DNA from: Deltaproteobacteria bacterium
GTDB taxonomy: Bacteria; Myxococcota_A; UBA9160; UBA4427
Direction: 5' to 3'
DNA length: 64,000 nucleotides
NCBI GenBank assembly: GCA_002719955.1
Contig: PBFW01000001.1
Span: 11,429-75,428 of the forward strand
Under the pieces are notes generated by a model. That model was given only the letters and a program-made list of their open reading frames with translations, did no database searches and was not told the origin of the DNA. Shown one piece after another: positions 49,772 through 60,914 of this stretch. The translations under genes were made by a program, and so were the position numbers. The number at the start of each line of letters is the position of its first letter. The stretch's first letter is position 1.

Positions 49772-50842
49772 ATGAGCGAGACAACTTCAGGAGCGATGGG
49801 TGGGCCCCGCCATGGGGCTCGGCGCCTGGTCGTTTTCGGTGTGACGGGCCAGCTGGGAAGAGAGCTCGTCGAGCGGCTCGACGAGAGTGAATGGCCGATC
49901 TCCGAATTGGTGGGGATCGCATCGGCCGAATCGGTGGGAGAAACCTTCGATTTTCGGGGCGACGATCTCGATGTCGTGGGCGAGTGGCCCGTGCTCAAGG
50001 GATGGGATCTGGTCTTCATCTGCACGCGGGGCCTCGAGGTGCTCGAAATCGTCCGCGAGTGTCTGCGGGCGCAGGTCCCCTGTCTCGATTTGACAGGCGC
50101 CCTATCCGCGCAGGTCGAGGTTCCTCTTCCGACCGCGCTCGGAGAGGCGGGTCGTGCGGACGACGCGATCGCCAGCGCGCCCCTGATCGCCCTGCCGAGC
50201 GCGACCACCCTGGCGTGGGCGACCCTGCTCGAGGCGATCGCTGGGGCGGCCGAGATCCGGCGGGTCATCGGAACCGTCTTGTCGAGCGCCTCGGCGCTGG
50301 GGCGGCGTGGGCTCGTGGCGCTCTCCGAGGAGTCGATCGCCCTCTTCAATCAGGCCGATCCCCCGGATGCCGGGCCCGCCGGGCAGGGCGTGGCATTCGA
50401 CGTGGTGCCGGGTGGCGGGATCGATCCAACCCGGATCCGGTTGGAACTCGAACGCCTCTTCGGCGAGTCGCTTCGCGTGGATGTCGCGGGGTTGCAGGTA
50501 CCGACTTTCGTAGGGGAGGGGACGTCGCTCGTCATCGAACTCGGCAGTCCTCTCGAGGCCGCGCTGCTCGAATCTCGACTTGCCGCCGCAGACGGGCTCA
50601 GCCTCGTTGCCGACGGGATCGGGTCCCGCGGTCTGGCGGCCGTAGAAGAGGGCGTGGCCGCACCGACCGGACCCACCCTGAGGGACGCTGCGGGAGTCGA
50701 CGAGGTCCTGGTGGGCCGAATCGAGCCGGATCCGTCCCTTTCGGAGGGCCGGGGTTGGCGAATCTGGCTGGCGACGGATCCCATCCGTCTGACCGCCGAT
50801 CACGCGCTGCGGGTCGCGGGGCGTCGGCTCGGTCTGGCGTGA
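49772..50842 (+). CDS. aspartate-semialdehyde dehydrogenase-like protein lacking catalytic residues (USG-1-like)
   Basis: 356 aa with the Asd fold: a nucleotide loop VVFGVTGQLGRELVERL, ASAESVGETFDFRG, and a C-terminal half with GVAFDVVPGG. The catalytic Cys motif (PNCST) reads LPSATTLAW with Ala144 at the Cys position. The substrate Arg/His region (RVPVxxGHS) reads QVPTFVGEGTS. It is therefore unlikely to be an active dehydrogenase. In pseudomonads the order is leuB-asd-usg-fimV-truA, and in E. coli usg lies before truA; here the gene sits between leuB and truA, in the usg place. Function of USG-1 proteins is unknown. Confidence 0.8.
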   Translation: MSETTSGAMGGPRHGARRLVVFGVTGQLGRELVERLDESEWPISELVGIASAESVGETFDFRGDDLDVVGEWPVLKGWDLVFICTRGLEVLEIVRECLRAQVPCLDLTGALSAQVEVPLPTALGEAGRADDAIASAPLIALPSATTLAWATLLEAIAGAAEIRRVIGTVLSSASALGRRGLVALSEESIALFNQADPPDAGPAGQGVAFDVVPGGGIDPTRIRLELERLFGESLRVDVAGLQVPTFVGEGTSLVIELGSPLEAALLESRLAAADGLSLVADGIGSRGLAAVEEGVAAPTGPTLRDAAGVDEVLVGRIEPDPSLSEGRGWRIWLATDPIRLTADHALRVAGRRLGLA

Positions 50843-51693
50843 GCGCCGGCGACGTCGATCGGTCCGCAGCGGGCGAGCGCACCTTCCGACTCGTGCTGGA
50901 ATACGCTGGATCGGCTTTCGAGGGCTGGCAGATCCAGTCCGGACAACGACCCAGTCGGACCGTTCAAGGGGTCCTGGGGGAGGCCCTGGCATCGATCACG
51001 GGCTCGCCCGGACGCATTCGAGGCGCGGGCCGAACCGATGCCGGAGTCCACGCCTGGGGTCAGGTGGCGAGTGTCGTCGTGGCTACCGACCTCCCGGTCG
51101 AGGCGCTCGCCAGGGCGCTCAACGCACGCTTGCCAGCGGATGTGGCCGCGGTGGGATGCGACGAGGTGCCCGCCGGCTGGGACGCGCTGCGCGCGGCACG
51201 CACCAAGCAATACCGGTATCAGATCTGGAACGGGGTCCTGCGCTCGCCGCTGCGGGCCGCTCGCTGGGCTTGGATTCGGGAGGGGCTCGATGTCGAGGCA
51301 ATGGCGGAGGCCGGACAGTATTTCGTTGGAACCCATGATTTCGCGTCCATGCAGGCCGCGGGGTCGGATGTGAAGACGACCGTTCGCACGATCACATCAC
51401 TCACGATCGACGGACACTCGGGGGGAGAGATCGTCCTGGATGTGGAGGGGATGGGCTTTTTGCGACATATGGTCCGCAATCTGGCGGGGACCTTGGTCGA
51501 GATCGGTCGGGGACGCTGGCCGGCTGCCCGCGCCCAGGCGATCCTGACCTGCCTCGATCGCAGCCAGGCCGGGCCGACGGCTCCGGCCGAGGGGCTCACT
51601 CTGGTTCGGGTCTGGGACGGCTGGGTGGGGGCGGAAGACCTGACTGGAACCTCCGGAGCCCCCTCGGTTGACGTTGGGAGTCCCGTCGGGTAA
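50839..51693 (+). CDS. truA: tRNA pseudouridine synthase A
   Basis: 284 aa from a GTG that overlaps the previous stop (GTGA). LVLEYAGSAFEGWQIQ at the start, the catalytic Asp in GAGRTDAGVHAWGQVAS, RAARTKQYRYQIWNG, HDFASMQAAGSDVKTTVRTI and MGFLRHMVRNLAGTLVEIG. It forms pseudouridine at positions 38-40 of tRNAs. Coupled to the USG-1-like gene. Confidence 0.95.
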   Translation: MSAGDVDRSAAGERTFRLVLEYAGSAFEGWQIQSGQRPSRTVQGVLGEALASITGSPGRIRGAGRTDAGVHAWGQVASVVVATDLPVEALARALNARLPADVAAVGCDEVPAGWDALRAARTKQYRYQIWNGVLRSPLRAARWAWIREGLDVEAMAEAGQYFVGTHDFASMQAAGSDVKTTVRTITSLTIDGHSGGEIVLDVEGMGFLRHMVRNLAGTLVEIGRGRWPAARAQAILTCLDRSQAGPTAPAEGLTLVRVWDGWVGAEDLTGTSGAPSVDVGSPVG

Positions 51694-51907
51694 ACAATCG
51701 CGGTTCTGGAGATCCCTCACGGGGGTGCAGGGCGTTTTTCGCGTTTCCTTCGATTTAGGCGTCAGGATCCGATTGCATCGAACGGAACCCAGTCGAAGGC
51801 CAGCGCGGCTCAATCAGATTCAGACCGAAGACGAAATTTGCGGTGCGCCCAGGCGTGTCGGTCGAGCCGAGCCAACGGCGCGAGAAAACTGAGGTAGAAG
51901 ACTCCAG

Positions 51908-52360
51908 ATGGCCAATCGAGCCTTTGCAGCCACTAAGAGTGTGAGCAGCGCCGAAGTCGAGCGTAGCTGGTTTGTAGTCGACGCCGAAGATCTGGTGCTC
52001 GGCCGCCTGGCGACGCGCATCGCCACGGTTCTGCGCGGCAAGCACAAGCCGAGCTTTACGCCCCACGCCGATACCGGCGATCACGTGATCGTGGTCAACG
52101 CCGAGAAGGTCCGGCTCACCGGTCGCAAGCGAGAACAGAAGACCTATTACCGCCACACCGGTTATGTGGGGGGGATCCGGTCGATCACCGCAGATCAACT
52201 GCTCGCCTCAGCCCATTCGGACCGCGTCGTGCGTTCGGCGGTTCGCGGCATGCTGCCGAGAAATACCCTGGGTCGACAGATGCTCTCGAAGCTGCGCGTC
52301 TACGCAGGCCCCGATCATCCGCACGCATCGCAGAAGCCGGAGGAATTCCCCGTTGTCTAA
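51908..52360 (+). CDS. rplM: 50S ribosomal protein L13
   Basis: 150 aa. [20 protein letters not shown] at the start, [34 protein letters not shown], and [20 protein letters not shown]. Forms the usual L13-S9 pair. The 214 bases upstream of the ATG probably carry the L13 leader and promoter, but no structure is certain. Confidence 0.96.
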   Translation: MANRAFAATKSVSSAEVERSWFVVDAEDLVLGRLATRIATVLRGKHKPSFTPHADTGDHVIVVNAEKVRLTGRKREQKTYYRHTGYVGGIRSITADQLLASAHSDRVVRSAVRGMLPRNTLGRQMLSKLRVYAGPDHPHASQKPEEFPVV

Positions 52361-52784
52361 TTCGCTTCAATCTCTTGGCGGCAGTCTTCAGGCCGCCGGT
52401 GGGACCATTCAAGCCACGGGAAAGCGCAAGAGCGCGATCGCGCGCGTTCGGCTTACCCTGGGGTCCGGCCAGATCACCGTCAATGGCCGCTCCATGGACG
52501 AATATTTCCCCCGCACCGCGCTCCAGATCATGGTCCGCACGCCTTTCGACAAGACCGAAAGCCTCGGTCGCTACGATATCGACGCGACGCTCAGCGGTGG
52601 TGGGGTGGCCGGTCAGGCGGGCGCGCTGCGGCACGGAATCGCGCGCGCCATCGAGAAGCTCGACGGCACCCAACGCGCCGTGCTGAAGCGGGCTGGTTAT
52701 TTGACGCGCGATCCTCGCAAGAAGGAGCGTAAGAAGTACGGACAGAAGGGGGCCCGCGCGCGCTTCCAGTTCTCGAAGCGCTAA
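52353..52784 (+). CDS. rpsI: 30S ribosomal protein S9
   Basis: 143 aa from a TTG at 52353, with GGAGG eight bases upstream inside rplM; it overlaps the rplM stop by 8 bases, so translation is coupled. [20 protein letters not shown], the [20 protein letters not shown] core, and the tail [20 protein letters not shown] ending SKR, whose last Arg contacts P-site tRNA. N-terminal 22 residues are extra relative to short S9 proteins. Confidence 0.93.
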   Translation: MSNSLQSLGGSLQAAGGTIQATGKRKSAIARVRLTLGSGQITVNGRSMDEYFPRTALQIMVRTPFDKTESLGRYDIDATLSGGGVAGQAGALRHGIARAIEKLDGTQRAVLKRAGYLTRDPRKKERKKYGQKGARARFQFSKR

Positions 52785-52818
52785 GACGCGCCTCTCTCGT
52801 CCCCTTTCGAAGACACGA

Positions 52819-52851
52819 AACGGTCGGCTCTTCTCGAGTCGGCCGTTTTTT
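52819..52851 (+). terminator. intrinsic terminator after rpsI
   Basis: AACGGTCGGCTC pairs with GAGTCGGCCGTT (two wobble pairs) around TTCTC's loop bases, then T6. Best terminator in the window, closing the rplM-rpsI unit. Confidence 0.8.
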
Positions 52852-52883
52852 GTTGGGTGGGTGTGTGAGGGGGTGTCAAGCGA

Positions 52884-52913
52884 TTGACGTACGAAGGACG
52901 GTCGGGCTATACA
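52884..52913 (+). promoter_or_regulatory. sigma-70-like promoter upstream of Nudix-pyrG
   Basis: TTGACG at 52884-52889 and TATACA at 52908-52913, 18 bases apart, just after the rpsI terminator. Would give a leader of about 230 bases before the Nudix start. Confidence 0.5.
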
Positions 52914-53152
52914 CGTCCAGACCCCCCCGGTCGAAGCAGGTGTACGTGAATACGAACTCCGCAGCGGCCGTATCGCTGCGCTCTTTCGCGCCGAGACAAG
53001 CGCACTCTCGATTCCGGTAGCCCGATGATTGGGATGAATCCGGAGACCCGAGAATCGATCTTTCCAGGCATCGTAGTGGTCTTTTCGATTACACGTGCGA
53101 TGCCGTGCAGACCCTTCTCTACGCCCTCTGCAGCGAGCGTGGAGCTTCCCCG

Positions 53153-55344
<2,192 letters not shown>

Positions 55345-55451
55345 GGCGGGAGTCGGGGCGGCGCCCACAGCGCGTTTCGGTCTGGCAGGGCGGCGAGTTC
55401 CGGACGGACGCGCTAAAAACTGTGGCTTCCTGGGGTCGCCGCCGGCCTCGT

Positions 55452-55528
55452 GGGGCGTTAGCTCAGTTGGTTAGAGCGCCGTGTTCACACCGCGGAGGTC
55501 GGTGGTTCGAATCCACTACGCCCCACCA
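55452..55528 (+). tRNA. tRNA-Val (CAC)
   Basis: 77 bases with CCA. The acceptor GGGGCGT pairs with ACGCCCC. The anticodon stem CCGTG/CGCGG holds loop TTCACAC. Confidence 0.94.
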
Positions 55529-55705
55529 TTATTTTTCGCGTTCGTCCAGGGGTACGCTTTCGGAGTTCCCGAGTGCCGACGGGCGTTCGTGTTGGTTGTA
55601 TCGATCGCGCTAGGCCGTGATGTAGATCGCTCGTGACGACTCGTCCCGCTTCTCGGGACTTCGGGCACGAAGCCAAGCCCACTCGGAGAGCCCCGCTCCG
55701 ATTGT

Positions 55706-55782
55706 GGCCCGGTAGCTCAGCTGGATAGAGCGCCAGCCTCCGAAGCTGGAAGTCGCGCGTTCGAATCGCGCCCGGGTCACCA
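55706..55782 (+). tRNA. tRNA-Arg (CCG)
   Basis: 77 bases with CCA. The acceptor GGCCCGG pairs with CCGGGTC. The anticodon stem CCAGC/GCTGG holds loop CTCCGAA, and the T arm is GCGCG-TTCGAAT-CGCGC. It is the last core feature before the accessory region. Confidence 0.94.
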
Positions 55783-56035
55783 CTTTTCAACTACTTACGG
55801 CGACACAACGTCAGAGTGGGCCGGGTTGGGCCGGGCAGGTTCTAGTCGGCCAGCGGGCGTCCCAAGACTCGTCTCTTGGAAAAAGATGCCTCGAGTCCGA
55901 TAAGTTTCGACGACGTACAGCGGAATAGTTCGATGCGACCCGGACCCCACGCCCAACAGTCGCTCGAAGCGCTTCCTCGACGACAGAACCACAATGGGCG
56001 CGTCGGGGCGATCGGTCACAGACCCTCCGAGCTGC

Positions 56036-58867
56036 TTAGTCTAGTCGAAGCGAACGCCGCCGCGCGCCCAGAAGGCCGAGCACCGCCGCGCCCACGAGGA
56101 CCCCGACCGCGTTCGGGGGCTCGGGCACCGCGAGCGTGCGCTCGAGCGCGTTCTTCATCAGCTGGTCGAGCACGGGGTCGACCACGAGGCTGCCGCCGAA
56201 AGTGATCGAGCCGGCAGACAGGACGAGCCCTCCGCTGGGATGCTCGTAGTAGGAGAGTTCGCCCGCCTCGTAGGGCGTCCCCGCGTCGAGGTAGCCCCGC
56301 GCCAGGACCGTGACGCCGGCGGGGGCCGGCAGCGTCGAGACCCCCGACTCCGGCCACATGGAGCCGCAGTTCCGCGGCATGCCCGTCGCCCCTGGGCCGG
56401 CATGCGTGTCGACCTCGAAGCCGGATGCCCCTCCGTCCGCAGGGGTGCCGGCGTGAAGAACGCCCGCGTGTTCCGTTCCGACCCATTTCCCGCCACCCGT
56501 GTTCCAGCCGGTCGCCCCGAAGAGTGCCCCGAGGCCCATAGCGACCCCATCGAAGAGAGAGTCCAAGGGTGACAGCACCTGAAAACCGCGCGGCTCGACG
56601 CCGCAGGCTTCGGTCGCGGCGCCGAGCAGCGGTAGCTCTGGGCGTGTCGAGATGGGCGCCCCGGTATCGGGGTCGAATGCCATCCGGAAAGTCGCGTACC
56701 GGCGATGGACCGACGAGGCTTCGGGGACGATGTCTCCCAGGAACGCCATTCCATCGATCGCCCCGACCGCGTCCGTCGTGTACCCGCCGCGCTCGAAGAT
56801 GCCGTTTCCGCCCAGATAGAGGAGTGCTCCGCCTCCGTCGAGAAAGGCGTCGAGCCGATCGTACATGCCGTCGGTCCAATACTCCGGGTGCGTCCCCACG
56901 ATCAGTGTCGTGTACTCGGAGAAATCGACGACGCCTTCGTGGAAGTCGAGATCGGAGTAGAGGTCGACGCCGAAGCCCTCGCGCTCGAGCCAGCCCAGGA
57001 TCCAGAGCTCTGCCCGCGCCAGGTGATGACCGCTCAGGTTCTCCGCCAACGGTGAGGCCCTGAAGTTGGGCCGGAAGAAGCTGAGCGGCGTTCCACTGGA
57101 GTATTTGCTGGAGCCGCCCCAGTCGTTGTAGGCCATCCAGGTGTTCGTGTTGGCGAGCACGGCGGCCCGCGTGAGGTCTGGCCCGCTGGGGCGCACGACG
57201 AAAGGAACATGGGCGTCCACGTCGCTGAACGTCGCCGAAAAGATGGCCGAGTAGAGCCCCGACGGCCAATCCCCGGGCACGGTCAGCGTATGACTGACCT
57301 CCCATCCCGCTCCGACTCGCCAACTGGCGGCATCGATGTCTTGAACGCCCGGTGTGTAGGTCGCCGTCGCCATCCAGGTGCTGTCGACGTCTCGCCCGAA
57401 GGAAACGTGTCGGTAGAAATCTACCGTATGGGGCGAGATCCGATCGGTGCTCGACACGTAGAAGTCGATCGTAGCGCCGTTCGTCGCCGACTGGGGCCAC
57501 GCGTACCCGATCCCCGTCGGGCCCAGGTTCTCAAGCAGGACGAGCTTGCCGCTCGTGGCGTCATATCGGACGAGGTCGTCGGCGCTGCCACCCGCGAACG
57601 GCGCGGCCAGTACGCCGCTGTCGGCGCCGGGCAACCCGCCACCCGATGCCGCGCAGAAGGGCGGGGTTCCGAAGGCCGTCGGCTCGCAGTAGTCAGTCTC
57701 GGCCCAATAGCGAAAACAGGTCCACCAGAAATCGTCGTCCCCCTTGCACGCGGGTTGGCCGCCGCCCGAGATCCCGACCCAGACCTTCGCCTGCTCGCGA
57801 TGGTGGAGAACGACGTCATCGAGCGCGTCGAACTTGTTTTGCGCGACCCGTCCGGCAGTGAGCTGCCAGCCCGAAGCGGGAGTCATCTCGTACCAACCGT
57901 CGACCAGTCCATCCCCGTTCAGGTCTTGCGAGCGCGTCGACATGAGACCCTCCGTCGGATAACCCGGCAGATGAGAAGAAGTGTCGGTGTGGACGTGGGG
58001 GACGAAAACCTGGACGATCCCGGTGCTCGGGTCGTAGCCGACGAGTTCGTCGGCGTTCGGGGCCAACGCTTCCGACCCGCGCGACTGCCCGAATTCCTGC
58101 ACCTCGAACCAGGGGCTCGCGACATCCGCCGCGACGAACTCCCACTCGACCGGGTCCTCGACGACCAGCACGCAGGAGAAGTCGAAAGCGCTCGTGCCGC
58201 TTTGGCGGAGCCCTTGCCAGACCTGCCCCTGCTGTGGCGAGAAGGTGGAGCCGGTGGCGTCGGGCGTGTACTGGAGCACGTCGGGACATTCCCCCGTCGT
58301 GTGACCGGACCGGTAGAGCGCGAGGTCCGGCTGGCCGTCGCCGTCGAAGTCTCCCACCGACAACGAGACCACGTCCGACACGGCGGGGAGTGACGCGCTG
58401 GCCCATTGCGAGAAGCTGAAGGAGCCGCCGCTGTTGATCCCGACCCAGACCTCGCCGCTGCTGTGGTAGGCGACCAGATCGACGCGCGCATCTCCGCCGA
58501 ACTCGCCCGCCGCGAAGGTCCAGCCCGAGGCGGGGCTGACCGATCCCCAATTCGCGAGCGCGAACCCCGACGTCGCCGGCAGCTGATTGAGGCCGACCCA
58601 GACGCTGCCGTTGCTCGGGTGATAGCCCGCGACGTCCGGACTGCCGTCGGCGTCGAAGTCCCCCGAGACGAACTGCCAATCGTCCGCCGGTGAGAACGAG
58701 GACCACTCCGCCCCGGCGCCGAGCAACGTCCGGCCGAAGCCGGGCGCGGGGAGACCGAGACAGACGACGAGGAGGAGGAAGGTGAGGATGGGCGCGCGGC
58801 GCTTCCCGGGCCCGAACCGGGCGCAGGAGCCACCTCGGAGCCGCGCGCCGACCGAAAGGACTCTCAT
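56036..58867 (-). CDS. secreted N,N-dimethylformamidase-like protein with FG-GAP repeats and PEP-CTERM
   Basis: 943 aa. A signal peptide (ILTFLLLVVCLGLPAPGFG) is followed by FG-GAP/VCBS-like repeats in the first 450 residues (VSGDFDADGSPDVAGYHPSN, VGDFDGDGQPDLALYRSG, each ending in VWVGLN/VWVGIN). Then comes a domain like the large subunit of N,N-dimethylformamidase (WMAYNDWGGSSKYSSG, VGTHPEYWTDGMYDRLD, GGALLYLGGNGIFERG); those tyrosines match the family's iron-site region from memory. It ends with VPEPPNAVGVL, a hydrophobic helix and ARRRS, a PEP-CTERM sorting signal. It should be exported and processed by an exosortase. Substrate unknown. Confidence 0.75.
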   Translation of the reverse strand: MRVLSVGARLRGGSCARFGPGKRRAPILTFLLLVVCLGLPAPGFGRTLLGAGAEWSSFSPADDWQFVSGDFDADGSPDVAGYHPSNGSVWVGLNQLPATSGFALANWGSVSPASGWTFAAGEFGGDARVDLVAYHSSGEVWVGINSGGSFSFSQWASASLPAVSDVVSLSVGDFDGDGQPDLALYRSGHTTGECPDVLQYTPDATGSTFSPQQGQVWQGLRQSGTSAFDFSCVLVVEDPVEWEFVAADVASPWFEVQEFGQSRGSEALAPNADELVGYDPSTGIVQVFVPHVHTDTSSHLPGYPTEGLMSTRSQDLNGDGLVDGWYEMTPASGWQLTAGRVAQNKFDALDDVVLHHREQAKVWVGISGGGQPACKGDDDFWWTCFRYWAETDYCEPTAFGTPPFCAASGGGLPGADSGVLAAPFAGGSADDLVRYDATSGKLVLLENLGPTGIGYAWPQSATNGATIDFYVSSTDRISPHTVDFYRHVSFGRDVDSTWMATATYTPGVQDIDAASWRVGAGWEVSHTLTVPGDWPSGLYSAIFSATFSDVDAHVPFVVRPSGPDLTRAAVLANTNTWMAYNDWGGSSKYSSGTPLSFFRPNFRASPLAENLSGHHLARAELWILGWLEREGFGVDLYSDLDFHEGVVDFSEYTTLIVGTHPEYWTDGMYDRLDAFLDGGGALLYLGGNGIFERGGYTTDAVGAIDGMAFLGDIVPEASSVHRRYATFRMAFDPDTGAPISTRPELPLLGAATEACGVEPRGFQVLSPLDSLFDGVAMGLGALFGATGWNTGGGKWVGTEHAGVLHAGTPADGGASGFEVDTHAGPGATGMPRNCGSMWPESGVSTLPAPAGVTVLARGYLDAGTPYEAGELSYYEHPSGGLVLSAGSITFGGSLVVDPVLDQLMKNALERTLAVPEPPNAVGVLVGAAVLGLLGARRRSLRLD

Positions 58868-59044
58868 CCTCGCATTTTCTCACAACCCGCTAGCCAATCG
58901 AGAAAAATTTCACCTCCACGCCGCGGGTAGGCCCCCCATGAGGCAGTCCCAGCACGGGACGTTTTCGACCCGGCGGGGCTGAGTTGTCAGAAACGGACAT
59001 ATCCCCGGCTGGGGCTACTTGCCTGAATGCGCGGATAGGACTTC

Positions 59045-59241
59045 GTTCAGGCTCGCATCCTCGAGCTGCTCGGCATGCGCGACACGGCCGCCGTCGGCTC
59101 CTTCGGCTGACCCGGCGTCTTCGGCACCAGGTGGGAGGCCGACCCCGAGGACGATCTGGCCCTGATCTTCATGGTGCCCGGCGACGCCGCCAAGCCCGGG
59201 TGCTGGGCGTTTCAGCGCAGCGCCGATGGCGCCTCTCGGAC
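59045..59241 (+). pseudogene. serine beta-lactamase-family C-terminal remnant
   Basis: Plus strand, one frame: ILELLGMRDTAAVGSFG, a TGA, then PGVFGTRWEADPEDDLALIF and MVPGDA. The class C/serine hydrolase motifs LGMxDT and FGWxGxFGT...DP are visible. They are closer together than in an intact enzyme, so internal sequence is deleted, and the Trp after FG is TGA (TGG to TGA). No SxxK or YxN regions are present. Confidence 0.6.
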
Positions 59242-59262
59242 GGACGCGCCGCCTCGAGGCGG

Positions 59263-60780
59263 CTACGCGACGGGGGCGCGCCGGGACCGGGCGCGGCCGG
59301 TCGCGACGGCGGCGGTCAGGAGGAGCAGCCCGAGCAGGCCGTGTGTCGCGCTCGGGGCCAGTGCGGGCACGGGCGTCACGTCGGCGTCGACGGTCCAGAC
59401 GAAGAGCCCCTTCTCGATGTCGCAGCCGATCACGGTCCGGCTCGGGAAATAGGGGTAGACCGACCAGAGCCCGTTGTAGCGAGCCAGGTCGTCGTCCGGG
59501 TAGGTGTCGAAATAGGCAATCTCGGACATCGCGAGGGGGTCGCTGGCGTCGAGCAGTCGAAAGCCGCTGCGGTAATTCGCTTGGTAGATCCGGTCGTCTC
59601 GGGTGTAGAGGTTGTGGTCCCGGGCGTCCGTGACGTTTTGGAAGATCGCGACCTGGGTGGGGTTCGCGAGGTCCTGTACGTCGACGACGCGCGTCGTGGT
59701 CGCGAAACCCTGGCTGCCCTCGTCGACCTCGTCGTTGAAGTAGACGTACCGGCGGTCGGGCGAGAGCCAGCCCTGATGGCTGTAGGAGGCGGGGTGGGAG
59801 AAGATCGGCGCCTGACTGAGGTCGATCGAGCCGATCGTCGTCACGTTGGTCGGGTCGCTCACGTCGACGATCTCGATGCCGGGGGCGCCGCTGCCCGGCG
59901 TATTGTTGGCATAACAGAAAGCGACCTCGACGCCGACGTAGGGGGCCTCGGTCCAGGTCGTGACTTGGACGTCGTGGCAATAGCGGCCGCTCCAGCTGCC
60001 GAGGTAGGCGGGGGCGGCGGGGTTGGCGAGGTCGTAGATGCGCAGCCCCTGAATCGGGTAGCTGCCGCCGCCCGCGCGATAGAGGCGGCCGCTCTCCTCG
60101 TTGATTGCCACGTTGTGGGAGGCCGTCGTGCCCGGACCGGTCAACACGGCCCCCATGTCGGTCAGGACGCCGCTGTCGATCGCCGAGAGGTCGTAGACCT
60201 GGATGCCGCCGCCGCCCTCGCTGACGATGTAGGCGTAGTCCTGGTAGGTCTTGATGTCGCGCCAGTCGCTGTGGGCACCCGGGAGATGGGTGATGACCTG
60301 GGTGTTGCCAGGGTTCGTGATCTCGGCGACGCCGGTCCCGGTGTCGACGCCGATGAAGGCGTATTCGCGGCCCGAGGGCGAGGTGTAGCCCCAGCAATCC
60401 GTGCCGCCGGTGGCGGCCGGGTCGAACTCGTCGAGGGGCAGCCAGCTGCGCAGGGTCACGCCCGAGGACTGGAAGGCGATGCTCGGGCTCCCGCCATCGG
60501 ATTCGCGCCAGGGATCGCCCACGTAGGGGGCCTGGTGGTCGGCCTCGAATTGGGCGTCCGGGTGGGCGCGTTGCGCGCTCCATAGCCCGCCGCTGCCGGG
60601 GTCGGGATCGAGGTCGGGGCCGGGGGGGCAGGCGTTCGCGAACGGAACGGGGCCCAGAAGGGTCGCCGTGAGGAGACCAAGCGCGGCGGTGTGCTCGAAC
60701 AGGCGGGGCGAGGTTTGCAAGGCCGGGTTCCTCGAGGGCGGTGCCGGGGCGCGTTTCCCTCCTGTGGGTTCTGGCGTCAC
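59263..60780 (-). CDS. secreted choice-of-anchor B family beta-propeller protein
   Basis: 505 aa. An N-terminal export segment (LGLLTATLLGPVPFANA) precedes LVIVP-type repeats of the choice-of-anchor B domain: CWGYTSPSGREYAFIGVDTG, HSDWRDIKTYQDYAYIVSEG, GIQVYDLSAI, HNVAINEESGRLY, GLRIYDLANPAAPAYLGSW and IEIVDVSDPTNVTTIGSIDL. The tail VPALAPSATHGLLGLLLLTA, short basic end RARSRR, resembles a VPxxxP-type C-terminal sorting signal. Likely displayed at the surface. Ligand or partner unknown. Divergent from the lipoprotein hydrolase. Confidence 0.75.
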   Translation of the reverse strand: MTPEPTGGKRAPAPPSRNPALQTSPRLFEHTAALGLLTATLLGPVPFANACPPGPDLDPDPGSGGLWSAQRAHPDAQFEADHQAPYVGDPWRESDGGSPSIAFQSSGVTLRSWLPLDEFDPAATGGTDCWGYTSPSGREYAFIGVDTGTGVAEITNPGNTQVITHLPGAHSDWRDIKTYQDYAYIVSEGGGGIQVYDLSAIDSGVLTDMGAVLTGPGTTASHNVAINEESGRLYRAGGGSYPIQGLRIYDLANPAAPAYLGSWSGRYCHDVQVTTWTEAPYVGVEVAFCYANNTPGSGAPGIEIVDVSDPTNVTTIGSIDLSQAPIFSHPASYSHQGWLSPDRRYVYFNDEVDEGSQGFATTTRVVDVQDLANPTQVAIFQNVTDARDHNLYTRDDRIYQANYRSGFRLLDASDPLAMSEIAYFDTYPDDDLARYNGLWSVYPYFPSRTVIGCDIEKGLFVWTVDADVTPVPALAPSATHGLLGLLLLTAAVATGRARSRRAPVA

Positions 60781-60914
60781 CGAGCGGGGACGTCGAAACG
60801 TTACCGGGCGGTGGTGCGGAAAACACGCCTTCGGTCGCGTGCCCTCGATGACCCCCCTCGAGAAACGCGATGCGCGGCGTCAAACGGCCTGAAGCCCCTA
60901 TCCTCGTCTCCGAA

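Noticed and set aside
55706..55782. tRNA-Arg as attachment site of the right-hand accessory region
   Set aside because: I found no second copy of its 3' end in 55783-64000; the element's other end could lie outside the window, but nothing here supports it.
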